NCBI GenBank assembly: GCA_012931725.1
Contig: CM022949.1
Span: 9,077,059-9,141,058 of the forward strand
Source: Litsea cubeba
Lineage: Eukaryota; Streptophyta; Magnoliopsida; Laurales; Lauraceae
Length of the DNA stretch: 64,000 bases
Direction: 5' to 3'
Both the position numbers and the translations under genes were made by a program. Positions 58,801-64,000 of this stretch are shown piece by piece; the first letter of the stretch is position 1, and each line of letters begins with the position of its first letter. The notes beneath the pieces were generated by a model. The model was not told the origin of the DNA. It did not search any database and saw nothing but the letters and a program-made list of their open reading frames with translations.

Positions 58801-61800
58801 ATTTAACTAAGGTTGGGTTTGGCTATGCCGCAACCTAGTGTGCATGGGTTTCAATCCGACTGTTCCCAACCCTAGTGCGTAAAATTGAATTTCTTACTAT
58901 TTTTTCTTGAATATCAATTTCTAGAGATGTTTATGGAAGCAAAAATAGCTTGTCTTCCATTCTTTTAGCAAATCCTAAGAATTGTAATTTTAGTATTTTT
59001 CGGTAACTTTTCTTCTAATATAAGTTCTTATGGGAAAAAATATAAGGATCTTTAAAACAAATATTTCTACTGTTAAGGAAGTCAACAAGCCAAATTCAGG
59101 CCGGTCCTACTTGGGTGGGTCTAACTTCGGGTCTGAGCCCGCCACAACCCTTGATCCTAGGTCCAAGCCCACCCAATGAGGAATATAGCAGAGGCAAGCC
59201 TGCTCAGGCTCACGCAAGGTGAAAGCCCATTTTCAATCAAAAAGCTCCTCTATACCATTGAAATAAATTTAAAAGATATTTTTATCAGTAATGATAATTT
59301 CATTAATAAGAGAAAATTACAGCAATGGCAGTATAAGAGAGAGACAGATACACAACCAAGAAACGCACAAAATCAACCAAAAGTACATCAAAAGACCAAC
59401 AAAAGGCTCTGACCTTATCTACCGCTTGATTTTCCAAAAAAATCTGCAGTCTCATTTGCAAATCGAAAACATGATCAAACCTCACCCGGATAGAAGATGC
59501 TAGAAATGTAATCTCAACTTAAAAAAGAATCTATGTTATATCTACATTTTTGTAAATGCATATGTATACGAACATGCCCGCACAGGCGCGCACACACATG
59601 AATATGTCTACATAGATATATATTGAAAATCGTTGTATAACTAGAGAGTCAATGGGCCTAGAACCAAGGCTAGAGTCCAACCCAATAAAGGAACCACGCC
59701 CTAAATATGGGTTGATCGGACAGGCTGAATCCTCAGTTATCCCGAAGTTGCATTTGGGTCCATTGACAATCCTGTACACACATGCCTGCACACACATGAA
59801 TAGGGGTGATCGACCGGATTTCCGGTCCGGCCTAAAATGAAGGACCGGACCGGACCGGACCCGGTCCAAACCGGTCCGGTTGGACCACTTAAAGTGGTCC
59901 GACCGGTTTCAATTTTTTTTTTTTTTTTTTCATTTTTTTTTTTTCATTTTCACCTCACATCTAAAAAGTGGGCAAATGTCAAATGAATGAATGAGGGTTT
60001 TACAAATGGTGCTGGGCTCATGCCTCATGGGCTCGAAGATTAAAAAAAAAAAAAAAATTTATTTTAATAAATGCGGTCCGGTCCGGTCCGGTCCGGCGGC
60101 CGGACCGGACCGGATTTGGAACACCGAGACCGCAAATCCGGTCCGGTCCGGTCCGGTTTTGTGGTCCAGTCCGGTCTGCGGTTTGGTTCTGTGCAGCCCT
60201 ACACATGAATATGTCTACATAGCTATATATTGAAAATCGATGTATAACGGGGAAGATTTTGTATATCTTTTCTGGGTTTGGCTGGTATTTGGAGGTGTTC
60301 TAAGAAAATATAAAGGGAAGTTACGTATATCTTTTTTAACATGTTGGGATCAAAAATTCTAATGAAGTAGAAGTTTTGGCGATATTGGAGGCTCTTCGCA
60401 TTTATCGATCCTCTTATCACCAATCACTTATTGTGGAAAGTGACTCAGTAATGCCATAAACTTGGATGAAATTATTTAGAGGTAAATGGAAAATGCAATT
60501 TTTATTAAATGAGATTAGTTCTCTAGCATCCGGGATGCATATATTGTTTCAGCATGTGTTGTAGATCTGCAAATGAAATGACAGATTGCTTAGCCAAGCA
60601 AGGTGTAGATACGTTCTGTAATTCTAAGTGCCTGTAGGTTGTGTAATTTGGTGAGTGGTTGGTTGGTATATTGACTCTTATACCGGTTCACCAATGAGCT
60701 AATGTTTGTTCTTTGTCTTCTGTATTGTCTCTTTTCTCCTTTTTTAATAAAATGTTAATGTTACCGATAAAAAAAATCGATGTATAACTAGAGAGTCAAT
60801 GGGTCTAGAACCCAAGGCTAGAGTCAAACCAATCAAGGAACCACGCCCTAAATATGGGTCCTTGCCCGGCCGATCGGACAGGCTGAATCCTCAGTTATCC
60901 CGAAGATGCATTTGTGACCATTAACAATCCTGTGTTTTATGCTACTTTAGCTTTATACTATTTTTCCATTTTCCCTAATCCTTCTTTCTACTTTTTTTTT
61001 TTTTCCAAACGTACTCTAGAACGAAACACCTAAGTGTTAAAATGGGAAAGATGTTTCAGCCCAGGGAAAATCGAAATGGGGTCCAAAATAAAGTTGATAA
61101 CTATGAGCTATGTAGGCAATTCAGAGAACACTTCAAAAAGCAATCCAAGGATACATTACCTGTTCTGTAAGCATTATTACAGGGTGACCAGCTCTTTGTA
61201 AACGCTCAAACATGCTACACTCAAAAAGAAATTTGCTGGCTATATTAGAAAGCACTGTTGCAGGAAGTTGCTTTGGATCACCAACCTTCATGAAGGGGAA
61301 CCAAATTAGACACATGCTGATCATTTTCACAAGAGACTTTTGAAATAAAAATGAAGCCATTACCATGACACATTTTGTTCCATTGATTTCAGAAGTTGAA
61401 GCGGAATCAGAGTCGCTGGCTCGAGAGCCTACAACGATACAAGAAAAAGGTCAACAGGGAGAAAATATAAAACCAGTGGTTAGTTTGGGCAATCAAAACA
61501 ACAAAGCAAAGCAAGGATATGGATATGGATACAAATCATACTTGAGCAGCTTCATCGATTATAACAGCATCAAAAAGAAAATGTTCAGATGAATTCCCAA
61601 ATCTGGGATTTGAAATGGGTTCATAACAAACTCCATATATATCACCACCGCACCCACTGAGTGTAGTCACTACCACCTCAGCTTCCCTTAAGATGGTCTT
61701 TCGTAATTTGTGCTTATGTGCTCTGACCTCTTCAGAATCTTTCTTTTCTCGGGCTTGAGCAGCTGCTAAATCTGCACAAATAGATTTCTTTTGTCCATAC

Positions 61801-62931
61801 AATACCTTGAGCTTTGCCTCAATTCTGTATCAGAGATTTCCAGCTGATCATCCTCTTACGTACCCCCTCTTCCAAACAGTTTTTCACACATGAGTCGTTG
61901 TCTCTCAAGTTGGCTCGTTTAGTTTCAAAGGACCGAATGCTGTCCACTAACCTCTCTAATTTAGAACGGAGAACCATGGAAGAGGTCATACTTGTATCAT
62001 TCTTCACATCACCTTGACTCTTCTCTTCTGCCAGACGCTGATCAACAAGGGTATCGATAAAGAACGGCAATGAGCTAGAATGAACTGTTTTTGCATTTCC
62101 AACCCTCACCAAGTATGGCTTATACATCTTTCCATCACTTCCATAAAGACCTTCATTTGATATTCTAGATACTAATTCATCAACAGCTGCATTTGACTGA
62201 GCACAAATGAGCACCCTCCTCTCACAGAACTCTCTATTGGCCCGGGAAAACTTTTTCCGTCTTCCTTCTCCAACTGTCTAGCAAAAGCAGCATCCTGCCA
62301 AGCCCTAGCAATTGCCATAGACTGGCTAATCTTGGGCTTTGGGTTGAAGCTTGAACTACTGCTTGGTCTAGGATTGTTATATTGTCTCATTGCAGCATCA
62401 TTCTTTTGTGCTGTTCCTAAAGCAAGCAATCCACTCACAATAGCAACAATTGTCCTCGTTTTGCCAGTGCCTGCAGACCAGAGAAGCTAAATACATATGA
62501 TATTGTTTAGAAATGGAAAATTTACTTCCTAGTATAGATAAAGGAAAATCCAGTGTGTCAAACCTGGTGGACCCTGGATGAGGGACAGTTCAAAAGATTT
62601 TTTCGAGTCACGAGTTCCAATAGCAACACCAATAGCTTGGAGCTGAGAGTCATTAAATGACGATTTTAACACTTGTGCTGTGGTAGTGAGAGCATACTCA
62701 AATCAGCATTTCTAGGTTCAGGATAGGTACGAGCACGATTGACAGGATTCAAGATGATTGGAAGCATAGGGTTATCCTTTAATGATGAAAGTGCTTGAAA
62801 TTCTCGAAGCTGAGGCGTGATGCTCATAATGCGACTTACATACCACTTGCTTCTTCTGTGAGGAGCCTCTTTACCTTATTTGATCGCAATGAGCCACTTT
62901 CAAGATAAAACCTGATGACTAGAAATATGAC
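46865..62931 (-). CDS. SF1 RNA/DNA helicase, Sen1/Upf1-like (At4g30100-type), 5' part outside window
   Basis: An ATP-dependent nucleic-acid helicase of the Upf1-like SF1 group, probably nuclear. Exons on the minus strand: 62931-62564, 62470-61542, 61429-61365, 61285-61160, 48726-48482 and 46865-48107. All have GT...AG borders. Motifs in order: Walker A GPPG|TGKT split by an intron, VLICAQSNAAVDELV, DAVIIDEAAQ (Walker B), ALEPATLIPLQLL, GDPKQLPATVLSN, TEQ|YRMHPEICRFPS, TIDGFQGREVDILILSTVRA and VRRMNVALTRAKLSLWIVGN. A long basic, poorly conserved tail ends KGKFHHLN. Six apparent one-base deletions interrupt the frame, near 62848, 62692, 62252-62256, 61855, 61815 and 61385. Each exon length becomes correct if the missing bases are counted. 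The last three exons are open. This is either a recent pseudogene or local sequence error. Sen1-type proteins act in transcription termination and R-loop removal; that role is inferred here. Confidence 0.85.
50383..51132 (+). mobile_element. hAT element nested in the PIF-type element
   Basis: The termini share gaagcacggacac (left, within taggatttaggaagcacgga; right as its complement gtgtccgtgcttc). The target duplication gacatggcc (8-9 bp) is at 50374-50382 and 51133-51141. Inside, 50592-50783 encodes a hAT-transposase-like acidic C-terminus, so the element is internally deleted. Confidence 0.78.
50592..50783 (+). pseudogene. hAT transposase C-terminal remnant
   Basis: The open stretch reads DTHDSFEDVGVLEVANLSLD, then PELETVVFPDDVDHDQ, and ends EVASIK. 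The acidic tail resembles the end of BED-finger hAT transposases in plants. The catalytic and dimerisation domains are missing. Confidence 0.5.
51600..52200 (-). mobile_element. Possible LTR remnant with primer-site-like junction
   Basis: On the minus strand taatatcagagcca (51586-51599 region) follows cggatccgaca, resembling the end of an LTR and a tRNA-iMet primer site. The block to the right would be LTR and includes the 48-bp minisatellite. No partner LTR was found, so the right border is only a guess. Confidence 0.3.
51884..52120. repeat. 48-bp minisatellite, about five copies
   Basis: Units start at 51884, 51932, 51980, 52029 and 52077 with the shared text agtccaaccaagaccagcaa and ggcccatcaggcacagca. 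Spacing is 48, 48, 49 and 48 bases. The minus-strand open frame at 51874-52200 (a repeated LLVLVGLAVPDG-type peptide) is a by-product of this repeat. Confidence 0.9.
53451..53990 (+). mobile_element. LTR-like remnant
   Basis: tgatgcagaacggaccagg is followed by a TATA-like ctatatatagttgaggcc (about 53699-53716) and an aattaattaaagattttc stretch, as in plant LTR promoter and polyadenylation regions. No partner LTR or internal domain is visible. Confidence 0.3.
54177..54779 (-). pseudogene. LINE RNase H-like domain
   Basis: The translation contains PPLVGLVKLNFNGIVVGN, GIGGLFRDS, FRTGLGEANRLSIHSFLVEG and HVLSCANEAAG, the pattern of RVT_3 RNase H domains at the C-terminus of plant LINEs. The first catalytic position is Asn (LNFNG) where the family has Asp. 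Confidence 0.7.
55512..55633. repeat. 122-bp direct repeat, left copy
   Basis: gaaactg-gaagctagagaa through gctagacat is LINE sequence present again at 57797-57918 with only the t/c change seen near its start. The two copies flank the 2,163-bp insertion. Confidence 0.88.
55634..57796 (+). mobile_element. 2.16-kb LTR-derived insertion in the LINE
   Basis: The right end gaatttgggtcgtgaca matches the ...GTGACA terminus seen in gypsy LTRs, including that of the element at 12951. A TATA-like tttatatacatagag at about 55848 and a ccctccaggtaatcatgctg tract at about 57464 are LTR-like. No gag or pol is present. The left end lacks a clear TG terminus, so this may be a solo or truncated LTR. Confidence 0.55.
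57797..57918. repeat. 122-bp direct repeat, right copy
   Basis: Second copy of the LINE segment described at 55512-55633. The LINE coding frame (SSKGAFESLHRFELGVVTG) runs into this copy and resumes beyond the insertion, showing that it was duplicated at the time of insertion. Confidence 0.88.
59595..59800. repeat. Local tandem duplication, copy A
   Basis: cacatgaatatgtctacata, then tatatattgaaaatcg, ctagagagtcaatggg and gaatcctcagttatcccg recur at 60202-60248 and 60785-60932 (copy B, interrupted by a LINE). Confidence 0.8.
59801..60201. mobile_element. hAT MITE rich in GGTCCG palindromes
   Basis: The left end taggggtgatcgaccgg and right end (complement) tagggctgcacagaacc are hAT-type termini. 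A perfect 8-bp target duplication cacatgaa is at 59793-59800 and 60202-60209. Multiple ggtccg/cggacc repeats give strong self-complementarity. No coding capacity. Confidence 0.85.
60249..60774 (+). mobile_element. 5'-truncated LINE with RNase H remnant
   Basis: A target duplication of about 15 bp (aaatcgatgtataac, 60234-60248 and 60775-60789) flanks it. Translated blocks include EVLAILEALRIYRSSYHQSL, IVESDSV and SANEMTDCLAKQGVDTF, as in the terminal RNase H domain of plant LINEs. It ends with aataaaatgttaatgttacc and an A-run. It is too short to be active. Confidence 0.82.
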
Positions 62932-64000
62932 CTGCTTTTTTTTTTATCACGCCTCTCCACCTGATAAGGCAGGGCCATGAATTAGAAAAGACCCCTCGCT
63001 CTACATAAAATCAGACAAATAGGTTGCAAGCATTTAAAATTGACATAACAGATGATTGGTTACATATCCCTCTATGTCAGCACAGTGTGCAAATCAAAAA
63101 CCATGTATTAGGAGTAAAATTGGGTTTCCCATATCAAATACCTAAAATAGAAAAATAAATAAATAAAATGCAGGCATGGGTCGAAGGTGTAGACCATTTT
63201 TTTAATCCGGGACAGGGAAGGTCCACCTATTATTCATGCCTGAGGAACAAAACCCCAATGCCACCAACATATATGTGTCTCCATATACATGTAATTGTGT
63301 AAATCATACATGTATATCGTTTAAATGATACATGCATGACTATTCAGATAGGGTCTCAGGCCCTCTATTGATGTTCACATCTTTAAAATATTCAAGTCTG
63401 GTACAGTCCAATACCGAGTCGTGCCTGGTCCATGTACTGTTTCAATTAATCCCCATACACAATGGAACCAGCTTGTTTTCAGCTACTTAGGGTGTATGCC
63501 AATTTCTGGCTTTCAGGCAGGAGAAACCTCTGCACTGATGCTTGATTTTTTAGAGTGGAAAAGGAAAGGAGTGGGATGACGGAAGTCCTCTCCCAGAGGA
63601 GACTTTTGTTTCATCTTCCCCACTGATCACTTGTTTCTGTTCAAATTCCAGCTGGAGTTTAAATCATGAAAGCTACTTTGAAAGGTAGACCTTGATTGGT
63701 GGTCCCTTTGAGAAAATTCATCCTGGAAACTAGGAAGAGCTATCCCCCCACCCCACAAGAAGGGTTCAGTGAGCTCTTTTTCTGCCTTCTTAATGGCGAA
63801 ACAGAAGAGGGGTTCAAGAATTCAGGTGTTTCAAGTTTTGGTTCAAATCATTTACAAATGGGTCCTCTCTTCAGAGGAGTATCAGTTCTTCCTTGTTCCA
63901 CAAGAGCTTTCTTGGTTTTCAGATTCCAAACTAAGAGAGCCAAGCCTTCTCATAATTATCGTGTCTGGGAAATTTGATGCACTGCAGACTGTAGGAACAA
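62932..64000. other. Presumed helicase intron and upstream sequence
   Basis: An acceptor (aaaaagcag|gtc) marks the 5' border of the first visible helicase exon at 62931. No further exon was recognised up to the window edge. The open frame at 63696-63977 (+) has no family features. Confidence 0.4.

Larger units (their letters stand above)
54141..58810 (-). mobile_element. 5'-truncated LINE, split by an LTR-derived insertion
   Basis: On the minus strand the order is reverse transcriptase (58810-58150), zf-RVT region (about 55600-55000), RNase H-like domain (54779-54177) and a short A-tail (54147-54141). RT text includes PFSPFFF (equivalent to the DPLSPFLF block), INHLQFVNDTL, NFFKSELLGV, LPIYYMSLVKLPSSVLKCID and EWGLGIRSLICNE. 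In the catalytic FADD-type box the first Asp is replaced (FVND). Stops and frame changes are frequent, so it is inactive. The part at 55634-57796 is a later insertion. Confidence 0.82.
48727..61159 (-). other. 12.4-kb intron of the helicase gene
   Basis: The intron lies between exon ends GAACAG|gtaatg (61160) and ttccag|TACCGT (48726), which join TEQ to YRMHPEIC exactly as in the family. It holds a PIF-type element with a nested hAT element, a minisatellite, LTR-like remnants, two LINE fragments, an LTR-derived insertion and a hAT MITE. The stretches 48727-49924 and 52200-53450 show no recognisable feature. Confidence 0.85.

Overview
This window is nuclear DNA of a flowering plant. The evidence is three SAUR-type auxin-response genes, a DUF599 membrane-protein gene with a plant-type intron, a Sen1/Upf1-type RNA helicase gene with very long introns, and a dense set of plant transposons (CACTA, hAT, PIF/Harbinger, Mutator-like, LTR, LINE, SINE). 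The species cannot be named from the sequence. A 12.4-kb intron packed with transposons points to a mid-sized to large genome.

Layout. 1-8950 is most of a CACTA (En/Spm) transposon: 152-bp left subterminal repeats, a CT-rich leader-like block, a tnp2-type transposase ORF (4164-5936), a decayed YTH-domain exon that looks captured from a host gene (7599-7849), 199-bp right subterminal repeats and the CACTA terminus at 8939-8950. Its left end lies outside the window. It sits inside the left LTR of an LTR retrotransposon (8951-15617, minus strand) that has 2.67-kb LTRs, a tRNA-iMet-type primer site, a polypurine tract and only a broken gag between the LTRs (a TR-GAG-type non-autonomous element).

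15.6-46 kb is the gene-bearing part. It holds SAUR genes at 17943-18395 (-), 24302-24727 (+) and 25274-25774 (-), a two-exon DUF599 gene at 38874-40914 (+), and a decayed SAUR copy near 43.3-43.7 kb. Between them are small DNA transposons: a TIR element in a TA microsatellite, hAT-type elements at 19.6, 22-23 and 26.9 kb, a SINE at 30.1 kb, a Mutator-like long-TIR element at 32.0-33.0 kb, an LTR-like block at 34-35.5 kb and a PIF/Harbinger-type element at 45-46.2 kb.

46.9 kb to the right edge is a minus-strand SF1 RNA helicase gene; its 5' part is outside the window. The last two exons are open. The upstream exons have intact splice sites but six apparent one-base deletions, so this copy is either a recent pseudogene or carries local sequence errors. 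Its 12.4-kb intron contains a PIF-type element with a nested hAT element, a 48-bp minisatellite, LTR-like remnants, a 5'-truncated LINE split by a 2.16-kb LTR-derived insertion between 122-bp direct repeats, a hAT MITE and a second truncated LINE.

The host genes do not form a pathway. The SAURs are small growth regulators, and the SAUR37/38-like gene next to a DUF599 gene resembles the Arabidopsis At4g31320-At4g31330 pair, as recalled from memory. No tRNA, rRNA or CRISPR array was seen.
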